Shown here: positions 1 to 8,168 of the stretch, piece by piece
Layout: each line of letters starts with the position of its first letter
How positions within the stretch are numbered: position 1 is the first letter of the stretch
Source of the DNA: Sphingobacterium paucimobilis HER1398
Lineage (GTDB): Bacteria > Bacteroidota > Bacteroidia > Sphingobacteriales > Sphingobacteriaceae
Direction: 5' to 3'
DNA length: 64,000 nt
Assembly: GCF_000416985.1 (NCBI RefSeq)
Contig: NZ_ATDL01000022.1
Span: 526,672-590,671, forward strand
Program-made: the position numbers and the translations under genes
The notes under the pieces: generated by a model
Databases searched by the model: none
Told to the model about the DNA's origin: nothing
The model's input: only the letters and a program-made list of their open reading frames with translations

Positions 1-156
1 GGAGAAGGGCTCTTTGTTCTTTATGAAATCAAACCTACGGCTCCAAAATGTCTGGAAGCTGTACTTGCTGACGTAGTCTTTTCTCCATTTAATTTTGGAA
101 AAGGTCAGTATGAATCTGGCGAAGTTGGTAAATTCATTGATTCAAAAACTCGATAA
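1..156 (+). CDS. 3' end of an unidentified gene (partial)
   Basis: The reading frame is open from the first base of the window and stops with TAA at 154-156, giving 51 C-terminal residues. It is followed closely by a strong hairpin terminator, which supports it being the real end of a gene. I do not recognise the family. The visible part is a mixed hydrophobic and charged stretch with no membrane segment. The start and most of the protein lie outside the window. Confidence 0.6.
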   Translation, partial: GEGLFVLYEIKPTAPKCLEAVLADVVFSPFNFGKGQYESGEVGKFIDSKTR

Positions 157-184
157 ATAGACGTTTGAAATATTCCACTCCTTT

Positions 185-215
185 GAGCGACCATTTTTGA
201 AATGGTCGCTCTTTT
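185..215 (+). terminator. Rho-independent terminator of the partial gene
   Basis: A perfect 12-bp stem (185-196 with 200-211) with a 3-nt loop is followed by TTTT at 212-215. It lies 28 bp after the stop codon of the partial gene. Confidence 0.85.
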
Positions 216-235
216 ACTTACTCTAGGATTCGATC

Positions 236-268
236 TTTGGTTTTTCCTTCTTTTTTTTCTTACTTTTG
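236..268 (+). promoter_or_regulatory. Bacteroidota-type promoter upstream of the MFS gene
   Basis: TTTG at 236-239 and TACTTTTG at 261-268 are 21 bp apart. This matches the Bacteroidota -33 TTTG / -7 TAnnTTTG arrangement. The implied 5' leader to the start codon at 407 is unusually long, about 130 nt. Confidence 0.45.
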
Positions 269-355
269 CAAAAAAAATATTATGTTTTTCTATTTAAAAA
301 TTAGCTAAATAAACTCACTGGCTCTTGTCTCACGATAAGAGATATACCTGTTATT

Positions 356-376
356 GGAAACCATTGTCTGGTTTCC
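356..376 (+). promoter_or_regulatory. Leader hairpin or operator before the MFS gene
   Basis: A perfect 7-bp inverted repeat (GGAAACC at 356-362, GGTTTCC at 370-376) with a 7-nt spacer lies 30 bp upstream of the start codon. It could be an RNA hairpin in the leader or a dimeric repressor site. The sequence alone does not decide between them. Confidence 0.35.
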
Positions 377-406
377 AGAAGAGTTTTATTATCTAATATT
401 TTTAAA

Positions 407-1582
407 ATGAAAAATCAAAAAAAGTCATTCATTTGGCTTATTATATTTCTTGTTGGGTTTCCTCAAATAAGTGAAACCATATACACTCCCTCGCTTTCCG
501 AACTCGCATCATATTATCAAGTCACGGGCAATCAGATTCAGCAAACCTTAAGTATGTATTTTGTTGGCTTCGCAATTGGTGTCTTCTTATGGGGTATACT
601 CTCGGATTTCATCGGACGTAAAGTATCTATGCTGATCGGGATTGTAGTATACATCGTTGGTTCATTTCTATGCCTACATGCAGTCGATTTCCAGGCCTTG
701 CTCTTAGCACGTTTTATCCAAGCTTTGGGTGCTGCCGTAGGATCTAATGTCAGCCAAACCATCCTTCGTGACACCTATAGTGACAAAGAGCGTATTTCGG
801 TTTTTAGTAAAATATCGGCTGTACTCGCTTTCTCTCCTGCGATCGGTCCGCTACTTGGTAGCGTAGTTGTTTCCATATGGGACATCTCGATGTTATTCAA
901 GCTCTTAATTCTAATAGGAAGTATAGCCCTACTTTGGTCAATCAGCAGCTTAGAAGAAACCCTGGACTTTCAAGCGAAGCCACATTACAACTTAAAAAAT
1001 ATTGCTGGCAACATACTTGCTGACCGGACTTTTTGGGTATTGGGTGGACTTATCGGAACAATAAATGGTATTATCTTCAGTTACTATGGAGAAGCGCCAT
1101 TTATTTTTATAGAGCAGCTGGACTTCTCCCTTATTGAATATGGAAGTATAGGCTTTTTGGTAGCACTGGCTAGCTTCTGTGGGGCTAGGTTCTGTAAGAC
1201 CATCAGTACCAAATACTCCAATCAATATGTTCTTAATACTGGAAATTTCGTCTTTTTACTGGGAACCTGTACCTATTTGTTAGATGTCTTTTTTCTTTCA
1301 GAATGGCGATTCGCATTCATCATCATCTTGCTATTATCGGTTTTTGTGATCATGTTTGGTATTACTTGCATGCTTCCTATCTGCCTAAGCAATGCTTTGA
1401 TGCAACATAAGCCTTATCTAGGTATAGCAGGCGCTGTTTTAGGTCTGTATTACTACGCTATAGTAGGTAGCATTACCTGGGTGACAAGTTATTTTCACAG
1501 CTCATCGTTCCTGACCTTTCCATTACTGCTTTTGTTCTGGTTTGTGGTCAATAGTGGGCTAATAGCATTGAACAGAAAATAA
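407..1582 (+). CDS. MFS multidrug efflux transporter, Bcr/CflA type
   Basis: This 391-residue protein is a major facilitator superfamily inner-membrane antiporter of the drug/proton type. The length and about 12 hydrophobic segments fit. A motif-A-like loop between segments 2 and 3 (GILSDFIGRK) and the Bcr/CflA-like stretch RFIQALGAAVGSN near residues 100-113 support the subfamily, as does an ETL triplet around residue 185. The substrate cannot be told; this subfamily exports bicyclomycin, chloramphenicol, sulfonamides or amino acid derivatives in other bacteria. It stands alone between a terminator upstream and a bidirectional terminator downstream. The ATG at 407 starts directly before a basic N-terminus and the first membrane segment. 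Confidence 0.85.
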   Translation: MKNQKKSFIWLIIFLVGFPQISETIYTPSLSELASYYQVTGNQIQQTLSMYFVGFAIGVFLWGILSDFIGRKVSMLIGIVVYIVGSFLCLHAVDFQALLLARFIQALGAAVGSNVSQTILRDTYSDKERISVFSKISAVLAFSPAIGPLLGSVVVSIWDISMLFKLLILIGSIALLWSISSLEETLDFQAKPHYNLKNIAGNILADRTFWVLGGLIGTINGIIFSYYGEAPFIFIEQLDFSLIEYGSIGFLVALASFCGARFCKTISTKYSNQYVLNTGNFVFLLGTCTYLLDVFFLSEWRFAFIIILLLSVFVIMFGITCMLPICLSNALMQHKPYLGIAGAVLGLYYYAIVGSITWVTSYFHSSSFLTFPLLLLFWFVVNSGLIALNRK

Positions 1583-1597
1583 AGACCATCATGATAA

Positions 1598-1634
1598 GCA
1601 AAGAGTCATTCTCTTCGAGAGAATGACTCTTTGC
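1598..1634. terminator. Bidirectional terminator between convergent genes
   Basis: A perfect 17-bp stem (1598-1614 with 1618-1634) with a 3-nt loop lies between the MFS gene and the convergent ElaA-like gene. The stem carries A-rich and T-rich flanks, so it can work in both directions. Confidence 0.8.
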
Positions 1635-1650
1635 TGTTTATTCATCTTTG

Positions 1651-2106
1651 CTATTTTGCGTATCGCTTTAACATATCGATATGTTCTATTCCGTCTTCAT
1701 CATAGGGCTGCCCCTCTGGTTCAAACCCCAATGACTGGTACATAGCTAACAGGTGGTACTGTGCCCCTATTTTTATATCAGCTTTGCCTAGAATAGCATA
1801 ACAGGCCTCTATCGTTTCTTGCACAATGAGCTTTCCTAATCCCTGTCCTCTGAAATCCGGATTGACGAGAACTCTCCCTAGAGAGATCTCCGTATAAGAA
1901 AGTCCCGCGGGTACAACCCGACTGTAAGCCGCAAGCATATTCCCTATATACAGCATCACATGATGGCACGACAGATCTTTGCCGTCTATATCTTGATAAA
2001 TACAAGTTTGCTCTACCACAAAAACCTCACTCCTCAGTCGTAGTATTTCATAAAGTTCGACATTGGTCAACTCCTCAAAAGCCTTGATTACTATACGTTG
2101 CTCCAT
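1651..2106 (-). CDS. GNAT N-acetyltransferase, ElaA-like
   Basis: This 151-residue cytoplasmic protein has the GNAT fold. The early block LRSEVFVVEQ with the following QDIDGKD is characteristic of the ElaA subfamily. The acetyl-CoA binding loop is visible as FRGQGLGK near residues 85-92, and the C-terminal half contains the typical YQSLGFEPEG turn. The substrate of ElaA proteins is not established. It is a single gene with a consensus -7 element 26 nt upstream of the start codon, ending against a bidirectional terminator. Confidence 0.85.
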   Translation of the reverse strand: MEQRIVIKAFEELTNVELYEILRLRSEVFVVEQTCIYQDIDGKDLSCHHVMLYIGNMLAAYSRVVPAGLSYTEISLGRVLVNPDFRGQGLGKLIVQETIEACYAILGKADIKIGAQYHLLAMYQSLGFEPEGQPYDEDGIEHIDMLKRYAK

Positions 2107-2131
2107 TTTATCACTTGCTATTTTATGTTTT

Positions 2132-2139
2132 CAAACCTA
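2132..2139 (-). promoter_or_regulatory. -7 promoter element of the ElaA-like gene
   Basis: On the minus strand the sequence reads TAGGTTTG, a full TAnnTTTG match, 25 nt before the start codon at 2106. I do not see a -33 TTG at the right distance. Confidence 0.4.
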
Positions 2140-2224
2140 CATAAATTCACCTTTACCCCCATATAATTTCTTTGAAATAGTAAAAGCGTACACTGTAGTG
2201 AACATCTGGACATTTAAGGAACAA

Positions 2225-2647
2225 TTAGAGTTGCATATGCAGAATCGGATAGGCTTTGCCCTGTCCATCTCGTTCGGATCTCCCAACCGTATGGAACCCG
2301 ACATGTTCGTAAAAACCTACGGCTTGCCGATTCTGCTCATTAACATCCACTTTTACTACATCTAGATTGGCTATACCATACGCTATCAACTTCCGGCCTA
2401 TTCCCTTGCCCCGCGAGTCATCATGGATAAACAACATCTCCAAGCAACCATCTGCTACTCCCATGAATCCCTGCAAGCCCGCTTCGTCCTCAACACCGTA
2501 CAATGTCACATAACCGAAATAAACTGGTAATTGTTCTTTATAAAACACAAAATCTTCTTCTTTCAGAAAATCATGGGTATGCTGCACTGCACTAATCCAT
2601 ATTTCTATCAACCGTGGGTAATCCGCCTTTTCTATTTTTCTAATCAT
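2225..2647 (-). CDS. GNAT N-acetyltransferase, YjaB-like
   Basis: This 140-residue protein has a complete GNAT domain. It starts with the common IRKIEKADYPRLIEIW block, has the acetyl-CoA loop SRGKGIGRKL near residues 79-88, and ends with GFYEHVGFH. It is most like the small YjaB-type acetyltransferases; the acceptor substrate is unknown. It is followed on the same strand, after 118 bp, by the ElaA-like gene, and preceded by the Crp/Fnr-like regulator. Another YjaB-like gene at 9011-9454 starts with a closely similar block, so the two may be paralogues. Confidence 0.82.
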   Translation of the reverse strand: MIRKIEKADYPRLIEIWISAVQHTHDFLKEEDFVFYKEQLPVYFGYVTLYGVEDEAGLQGFMGVADGCLEMLFIHDDSRGKGIGRKLIAYGIANLDVVKVDVNEQNRQAVGFYEHVGFHTVGRSERDGQGKAYPILHMQL

Positions 2648-2706
2648 AACTATTCATTAAGAGCTACAAAAGTCGCTACTTCATCACTATAAACACTGAA
2701 CCTGGG

Positions 2707-3285
2707 TTAAAAAATTCGTTTACGTATTCTGCTTAATGCCTGTGGTGTAATTCCTAAATAGGAGGCAATGTCTTTTAAAGGAATGCTATTGAAAACAGGT
2801 CCATACTCTTCCATCATATAGAGATAATACTGCTCTGGCGAATATTTAATTAAGTCAATATTTCTCTTTAACAATCGACTTAGTAGCCTCGCAGTTAAAT
2901 CGCCAAATGTTATTTTCAAAGGAGGAATAGCTGCATATAGATCATTAACTTTTTCCGTATTGATTCGATAGATAACACTATCTACCAAAAGCTGCACACT
3001 GAATTCCGACTTTTCCTGTAGTGTAAAGGATATATTGGACATAGAGAATGTACCTGCTTTACAGAACCAGAATGTCTGTTCCTCTCCTTTATGATTTAAC
3101 GTCCAACATCGCGCCATACCTTCAGCTATAAAGTAACTATAACGCTCTACCTCACCTTCCTGAATCAGGAAGGTATTCCGCTTGAGGGACATTTTTTCAA
3201 AAAAAGAGTCATACAAACGGGATTGCTCGGGATTGATCATACCGAGATCCATATGAAACTCTTCCAATAGTTTTTCTAGAAGCAT
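2707..3285 (-). CDS. Crp/Fnr family transcriptional regulator
   Basis: This 192-residue protein has an N-terminal cyclic-nucleotide-binding-like beta barrel (about residues 20-120, with the IQEGEVERYSYFIAEG turn) and a C-terminal helix-turn-helix (PLKDIASYLGITPQALSRIR, about residues 168-187). The arginine and glutamate set that binds cAMP in Crp is not evident, as usual for Bacteroidota members of this family. It is divergent from the chloramphenicol acetyltransferase-like gene, with 132 bp between starts, so it may control that gene. That link is inference. A -7 element lies 20 nt upstream of its start. Confidence 0.88.
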   Translation of the reverse strand: MLLEKLLEEFHMDLGMINPEQSRLYDSFFEKMSLKRNTFLIQEGEVERYSYFIAEGMARCWTLNHKGEEQTFWFCKAGTFSMSNISFTLQEKSEFSVQLLVDSVIYRINTEKVNDLYAAIPPLKITFGDLTARLLSRLLKRNIDLIKYSPEQYYLYMMEEYGPVFNSIPLKDIASYLGITPQALSRIRKRIF

Positions 3286-3304
3286 ACCAAGCTATATCTA
3301 AAAA

Positions 3305-3312
3305 CAAAATTA
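3305..3312 (-). promoter_or_regulatory. -7 promoter element of the Crp/Fnr-like gene
   Basis: The minus strand reads TAATTTTG (TAnnTTTG), ending 19 nt before the start codon. The region is shared with the divergent acetyltransferase gene. Confidence 0.4.
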
Positions 3313-3417
3313 ATGACTAATCGATCCAATCCCTAAAAAAACAGTTCCTTGATCCAACATCTTTAAACCAAAAAGACAGTAAATAGCAAAAAAAGCCGAT
3401 ATTGTCTCAAAAAAGGA

Positions 3418-4071
3418 ATGGAAGCAATTTTCACGAAAGTCTCCAGCGATTGGAAAAGAAAGCCGTATTTCGATTATTTCTACTATACAATCAAGACGAA
3501 ATATAATATAACCCACCACCTGGATATTACTACTTTTCTTTCTAAAATCAAGCGTAATGATTTCAAGTTTTACCCTTCATTTCTTTTTGTCATCATGAAG
3601 GCTATCAATCAAAATGAGGCATTTAGGATGAGTTTTAATGAAGATGGAGATCTGGGAATCTGGAACTATGTAAATCCCTCTTATACCATTTTTCATGACG
3701 ATGACAAGACATTTTCTGATGTATGGAGCTATTACAAACCTGACTTCCGTGAATTTTATCAGGAGGTAACGAGTGATATCGAAAAATACAAAGACGTCAA
3801 AAAGATTAAGGCGAGAGAAGGTAGACCCGCGAATTTCTGTCCGCTATCCGTACTGCCCTGGTTGAGTTTTGAAAGCTTTAGTCAGGATACCTATCAGGAG
3901 AGCAACCTCCTTTTTCCTATCATCCGCTTTGGGAAGTATTATGAGCGGGATGGCAGACACCTCATCCCTGTTTCCGTATTCGTCAACCATGCTGTAGCTG
4001 ACGGTTACCATACCTCCAAGTTGATAAACGACATCGAAGAACTGGGGAATACCATCAACGGGTGGATGTAG
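3418..4071 (+). CDS. Chloramphenicol O-acetyltransferase-like protein, CatA type
   Basis: This 217-residue protein aligns by eye with the classical type-A chloramphenicol acetyltransferases over its whole length. Recognisable blocks are the LDITTFLSKIK segment, the FYPSFLF segment, the YTIFHDDDKTFSD segment and the active-site stretch NHAVADGYH with catalytic His191, Asp195 and Gly196. Classical enzymes have two adjacent histidines here; this one has Asn-His, but the catalytic His and the HxxxDG pattern are kept. It is cytoplasmic and would transfer acetyl from acetyl-CoA to chloramphenicol. Actual resistance cannot be read from sequence. Its 3' end overlaps the convergent DKNYY lipoprotein gene by 17 bp. 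Confidence 0.87.
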   Translation: MEAIFTKVSSDWKRKPYFDYFYYTIKTKYNITHHLDITTFLSKIKRNDFKFYPSFLFVIMKAINQNEAFRMSFNEDGDLGIWNYVNPSYTIFHDDDKTFSDVWSYYKPDFREFYQEVTSDIEKYKDVKKIKAREGRPANFCPLSVLPWLSFESFSQDTYQESNLLFPIIRFGKYYERDGRHLIPVSVFVNHAVADGYHTSKLINDIEELGNTINGWM

Positions 4072-5137
4072 GCTCTTGCTTACTGCCTGTATAGTCGTAG
4101 ACATTACCCCTGCTATCTTCGAATGTGATATTGCGCTTTGTAGAACCTGTCACTTTTCTGAATCCAGCAACATCAGATATGTCAAGTTTTTGATCTTCAA
4201 AATAGACCGCATTATTATCTTTACCTACCCGCCCCTCTAACAATTGGTAGGTTTTTGAATCAGCACCTGGTATACGTCTTAGGTTGTAATAGACATAATT
4301 TTTATCTTTTGCGATCAACTCGTTATTGGTCTTAAACAGTACCTGCAAGCTTTTGGGATCGGCATACGGAATCAGCTCACCAAAAACAAAAACGGTGGTT
4401 TGGGTTTTCAAAAGGTCATCGTCAATCACTTCAATGGGAAGACTCGTACCCGGTATTTCATTTTCTATAATCCCTCTTTTCTGGAAGGGCTGATAATACC
4501 ACAACTTGTTCCCGTTGACCAGTATGTATTCTTTATTTACCGCCTCTGCCTTATCCACAGATTTGCTCACGTTCAAAAAACCATTGCTGTTAATTAGATA
4601 AATACCTTCTTTATCCTTCATAAAACGTTCGTTGAGGAACTCAAAGCTAGAATAATCTACATTAATAGGGCTATTACGATAATAATAATGTTGCTTATCC
4701 TTTGCAAATGAACTGTAAGGACTACTTAATCGTTGAAATGAAACGGGGTCGGCCTGATCTATTGGCGATAGTATATCTTCCCCATGTCGATTGAAATCTA
4801 TCACATCACCACTGTAGCAATATACATGTGATTTGTCTTTAATTACACCTTTTTCAACGCTAAAAGACGCAACATCTATATCCTCCTGCTTACTTCCCCG
4901 AAAATAAACATGGCGACTATCTTTTCCATAAGTTTCCGCAATCGGTTCAAAGGATGCCGGGTCTGCATCCATTTTCTTGGAGCCCCGCTCGAAGCTGTTT
5001 CCTCCAGGAATAAAATAGACATTGCCACGCTTGATGTAGTAAGATTCTGACTTGGTAGAGTCAATTACCTTTCCACAGGAAGCACAGGTCACCATCATCG
5101 TCAATAATTGAACAGCAGAAAAAATCTTGTTTCGCAT
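4055..5137 (-). CDS. DKNYY-repeat lipoprotein
   Basis: This 360-residue predicted lipoprotein has a hydrophobic leader and a lipobox ending at Cys21 (VTCASC). The mature part is built from repeats of the DKNYY family: blocks such as YGKDSRHVYFRG, FAKDKQHYYYRN, FMKDKEGIYLIN, IAKDKNYVYYNL and VGKDNNAVYFED recur about every 40-60 residues, each followed by a D-P/A-S-F-type segment. The family is thought to be exported and of unknown function. The gene overlaps the 3' end of the convergent acetyltransferase gene by 17 bp, and no hairpin separates them. Confidence 0.8.
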   Translation of the reverse strand: MRNKIFSAVQLLTMMVTCASCGKVIDSTKSESYYIKRGNVYFIPGGNSFERGSKKMDADPASFEPIAETYGKDSRHVYFRGSKQEDIDVASFSVEKGVIKDKSHVYCYSGDVIDFNRHGEDILSPIDQADPVSFQRLSSPYSSFAKDKQHYYYRNSPINVDYSSFEFLNERFMKDKEGIYLINSNGFLNVSKSVDKAEAVNKEYILVNGNKLWYYQPFQKRGIIENEIPGTSLPIEVIDDDLLKTQTTVFVFGELIPYADPKSLQVLFKTNNELIAKDKNYVYYNLRRIPGADSKTYQLLEGRVGKDNNAVYFEDQKLDISDVAGFRKVTGSTKRNITFEDSRGNVYDYTGSKQEPTSTR

Positions 5138-5299
5138 GCAGGTTTCTATTTTTCCATAAAGCTAGGAATTACGATCAAAACAATGTTTTGCTTTTTACGA
5201 TCCGTCACTTTCATTTATAATCTGCCCCTGTCTACAGCATCTTTTTATTAGAATAATTATATATTTAGCACTGTACTAAAAATAAGATGCATAAAGCGT

Positions 5300-5980
5300 A
5301 TGAATGATAAGGAAAATAAAGATGCTATGCAAGAACTGGCATCGCAGCTCCGCTGTCCTTCGGGACATCAGGCCGAAGCCATTGCAGACAATATGTCCAC
5401 CTCCAACCATACCATGATACAGGAAGCGATCTATACATTGACCTTAATGGATAAGAGCACGATACTGGAGATCGGTTTCGGTAATGGTAAGCATATCGCT
5501 CAACTACTCGATGTATCGCCCAACATAAAATACCACGGCATCGAGGTGTCTGAGGCCATGCACGATCTCGCTGTCCGCCACAACCAATCTGCCGTCGAGA
5601 CCGGCAGGGCTCACTTCACTAAAGTAGATGGCAGTGGCTCGCTCCCTTTCCCGGACAATCATTTTACGCATATTTTTTCGGTAAACACCTTGTACTTCTG
5701 GCCCGATATTGAGCTTTCACTACGAGAAATACACCGCACATTACAAGATGAAGGCCAGCTGGTACTCACATTCGTAGAAAAGGAGTTTGGATCGAAGCTT
5801 CCTTTTACACAACATGGGTTTACTTTGTATACGGACGACGAGCTTGCAGAATACCTCTATGAGATTGGATTTGAAGAGATACAATCTATGACGTACCATG
5901 ATGATACCATCAGTAAAGATGGAACGCCTGTAAAACGTACTTTCCTAACGGTACATGCTGTGAAAAGTGAAAATGGATAA
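5300..5980 (+). CDS. Class I SAM-dependent methyltransferase
   Basis: This 226-residue cytoplasmic protein has a Rossmann-type methyltransferase domain. Motif I is visible as ILEIGFGNGKH around residues 55-65, followed by the acidic strand end YHGIEVSEAM that would hold the ribose of S-adenosylmethionine. Motif IV-like FSVNTLYFWPD and the post-motif LREIHRTL are characteristic of the UbiE/Methyltransf_11 group. The methyl acceptor is unknown. It is a single gene converging on the outer-membrane-like gene 8 bp downstream, with no obvious terminator between. Confidence 0.85.
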   Translation: MNDKENKDAMQELASQLRCPSGHQAEAIADNMSTSNHTMIQEAIYTLTLMDKSTILEIGFGNGKHIAQLLDVSPNIKYHGIEVSEAMHDLAVRHNQSAVETGRAHFTKVDGSGSLPFPDNHFTHIFSVNTLYFWPDIELSLREIHRTLQDEGQLVLTFVEKEFGSKLPFTQHGFTLYTDDELAEYLYEIGFEEIQSMTYHDDTISKDGTPVKRTFLTVHAVKSENG

Positions 5981-5988
5981 TAGCTGGA

Positions 5989-6471
5989 CTACATGATACT
6001 AAAGTGCCGAAACATCATCAGTCCACCGATACCGATAGAAACAAAAGGATAGCCTTTCTGTAGGGGCATCGCATAATCATAGCCTACTCTACAGTGGAAA
6101 AATCCCTGATACTCTACATAGAGGTGTGGACTCACACGAAACTGATTGTCCATTCCTTTATTAAAATCAAATAGGTAGCCGGTCTGCACATTAGCTGAGA
6201 CCAAGAAGTCTTTGTATCTATTATCAACTATATACCGGACAAAACCGAGTTGTGGGGCTAAGCCTGAAGGCTGTTTAGAATTTTTACTGGTGTAATCTAC
6301 CCCTACCGTAAAGTCGTAATTCTTATCGGTGTTAAATACGAGAGGCACATTTAGTGCGGCCTGAAACATAGGCCTTTTATCTTGCTTCATTCCTAAACTG
6401 AAAATTTGGGCAACAGCTCCCGATATACCAAAAAACACAGCTAGTATTAGACACAGACAATATCTCTCCAT
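5989..6471 (-). CDS. Predicted outer-membrane beta-barrel protein
   Basis: Starting at the ATG at 6469-6471 gives 160 residues with a good Sec signal peptide (MERYCLCLILAVFFGISGAVAQ). An in-frame ATG at 6537 would add 22 residues that bury the signal, so I prefer the shorter form. The mature part alternates polar and aromatic residues in short strands, with Gly turns typical of small outer-membrane barrels. The C-terminus does not end in the usual aromatic residue. I do not recognise a named family and no function is claimed. Confidence 0.6.
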   Translation of the reverse strand: MERYCLCLILAVFFGISGAVAQIFSLGMKQDKRPMFQAALNVPLVFNTDKNYDFTVGVDYTSKNSKQPSGLAPQLGFVRYIVDNRYKDFLVSANVQTGYLFDFNKGMDNQFRVSPHLYVEYQGFFHCRVGYDYAMPLQKGYPFVSIGIGGLMMFRHFSIM

Positions 6472-6592
6472 GAATAAAGTACAGCAATATATATGCCTTA
6501 ATTTATCATTTAGATTATTTCTTGTCAGACAAACCATTACAAATCGAACATTAGTCTATAAAAATTGAACATGTATTGCTTTTGGGAAAAGT

Positions 6593-6600
6593 TAACTTTG
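6593..6600 (+). promoter_or_regulatory. -7 promoter element of the GrpB-GNAT gene run
   Basis: TAACTTTG fully matches TAnnTTTG, 37 nt before the grpB-like start codon at 6638. It would drive the whole co-directional run from 6638 to 9835. Confidence 0.45.
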
Positions 6601-6637
6601 TAAACTATACCCTTACGGTTACCAAAAGAACAATGCA

Positions 6638-7240
6638 ATGAAATTACCCTTTGAATCTTATACCTCTCGTTGGAAAACAATGTTTGAAACGCTTAAAGAA
6701 GAGCTGAGCGAAAAGCTATCCATTCTTTCTCCCGCTATCGAACATATCGGAAGTACATCGGTAGAAGGTCTCTCTGCCAAGCCGATCATTGATATCATGA
6801 TTGGTGTGGCAGATAATAAGGACTTGGATAAGGTACCTCCTCTTTTGAACAATGGGAGTTATGTATACTATGAAAAGTATAATGACGATATGCCTTACCG
6901 CCGATTTTTCGTTCGTTTGACAAATAATGCGGTAGACCTAGGCTTGCCTCTTGTTATCCAGACGAAAGACGAAATCCCCGAACGTATGCATGACCACACT
7001 TTCCGTATGGCGCACATCCATGTCATGCCCAGCAGTTCGGAACATTGGTTGAGACATCTTGCTTTTCGGGATTATTTACGTGAACATCCAGCTGTTCTCC
7101 ACGAATATCAAACCCTTAAGGAGCGTTTGGTTCAAAAGGAATGGGCTGATGGTAACGACTATAATGCCGGAAAAGATGTATTTTTAAAGAAAGAAGAGCA
7201 AAATGCCATAACATGGTATAAAAAGCTACATCACAAATGA
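6638..7240 (+). CDS. GrpB family protein (nucleotidyltransferase fold)
   Basis: This 200-residue protein has the GrpB signature HIGSTSVEGLSAKPIIDIMI near residues 36-55, which contains the GS motif and Asp residues of the nucleotidyltransferase superfamily. A second conserved block is HIHVMPSSSEHWLRHLAFRD. GrpB-type domains occur alone or fused to dephospho-CoA kinase; the biochemical role is not settled. It is the first gene of a tight plus-strand run and overlaps the next gene by 4 bp (ATGA), so translational coupling is likely. Confidence 0.87.
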   Translation: MKLPFESYTSRWKTMFETLKEELSEKLSILSPAIEHIGSTSVEGLSAKPIIDIMIGVADNKDLDKVPPLLNNGSYVYYEKYNDDMPYRRFFVRLTNNAVDLGLPLVIQTKDEIPERMHDHTFRMAHIHVMPSSSEHWLRHLAFRDYLREHPAVLHEYQTLKERLVQKEWADGNDYNAGKDVFLKKEEQNAITWYKKLHHK

Positions 7241-8154
7241 AAAAAGAAAACATACACTTAAAAGGAGAAAACTATATCCTATATATACAATACCAACAAG
7301 ATAACACTCTGCGTCAGGAATTTAACCGACTGACACAGCAGTTTTGGGGCTTTGATTTTGAAAACTATTACCAGTCAGGATACTGGGACGAAAGTTGTAT
7401 CCTATATTCACTCTTTGATGGAGATAAAATTGTCTCGCATGCTACAGTGAGTTTCTTTGACTCTGTAATAATGGACAAATCCAAGAGACTGATTCAGATT
7501 GGTACCGTGATGACGGATGAAAACTATCAGAAAAGAGGCCTGGGTCGCTTTCTAATGGAACGTATTCAAGCAGACTTTGAACAATCCACTGATGGCATGT
7601 TCTTATTTGCAAATGAAACGGTTTTGGATTATTACCCCAAATTCGGATTGGTTCCGGTTCCTGAGTTTAAAGCTGTACAGAGCGCAGTTAAGGCACATGG
7701 CAATCCACTAATACTTGCACAAAAATTAGATCTAGACGTTTCACAAGAGTTAAGCCTGTTCGAACGCTTAGTTGAAAATAGTGTTTCCAACAGCCAAATG
7801 ACCTGTAAGAGCAAAGGATTGAGCTTTTTTTACACGTATGCCTATCCTGAAATGGGGTATAAAGATTCTCTCTATTACATTCCGTCACTGGATTGCGCTG
7901 TACTGGCCGAAATTGATGAAGATACATTACATATAACAGAACTATTCAGTACCCAAAGGGTAGATTTAAGTGCGGTTATATCGGCCTTTACATCCTTCGA
8001 ATTTGATAGCATTTCTTTAGGCTTTACGCCCCTACAGGATGGCTTTGCGCTGGAAAGCTGGAAGGATGATGACCTACAGCTTTTTGTTTCGGCCCATTTA
8101 CAGCAGCTATTTGAAGAAAATAAACTGATAGTACCTTTACTTTCACATACCTAG
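7237..8154 (+). CDS. GNAT N-acetyltransferase, two-part protein
   Basis: This 305-residue protein has an N-terminal GNAT domain. The acetyl-CoA loop is YQKRGLGRFLMER near residues 92-104, followed by FANETVLDYYPKFGLVPV. The C-terminal 160 residues carry no second clear acetyl-CoA loop and may be a degenerate GNAT or substrate-recognition half. The substrate is unknown. It overlaps the GrpB gene by 4 bp and precedes another GNAT gene by 14 bp, so it belongs to the same transcript. Confidence 0.8.
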   Translation: MKKENIHLKGENYILYIQYQQDNTLRQEFNRLTQQFWGFDFENYYQSGYWDESCILYSLFDGDKIVSHATVSFFDSVIMDKSKRLIQIGTVMTDENYQKRGLGRFLMERIQADFEQSTDGMFLFANETVLDYYPKFGLVPVPEFKAVQSAVKAHGNPLILAQKLDLDVSQELSLFERLVENSVSNSQMTCKSKGLSFFYTYAYPEMGYKDSLYYIPSLDCAVLAEIDEDTLHITELFSTQRVDLSAVISAFTSFEFDSISLGFTPLQDGFALESWKDDDLQLFVSAHLQQLFEENKLIVPLLSHT

Positions 8155-8168
8155 CATAAAAAAAGAAC

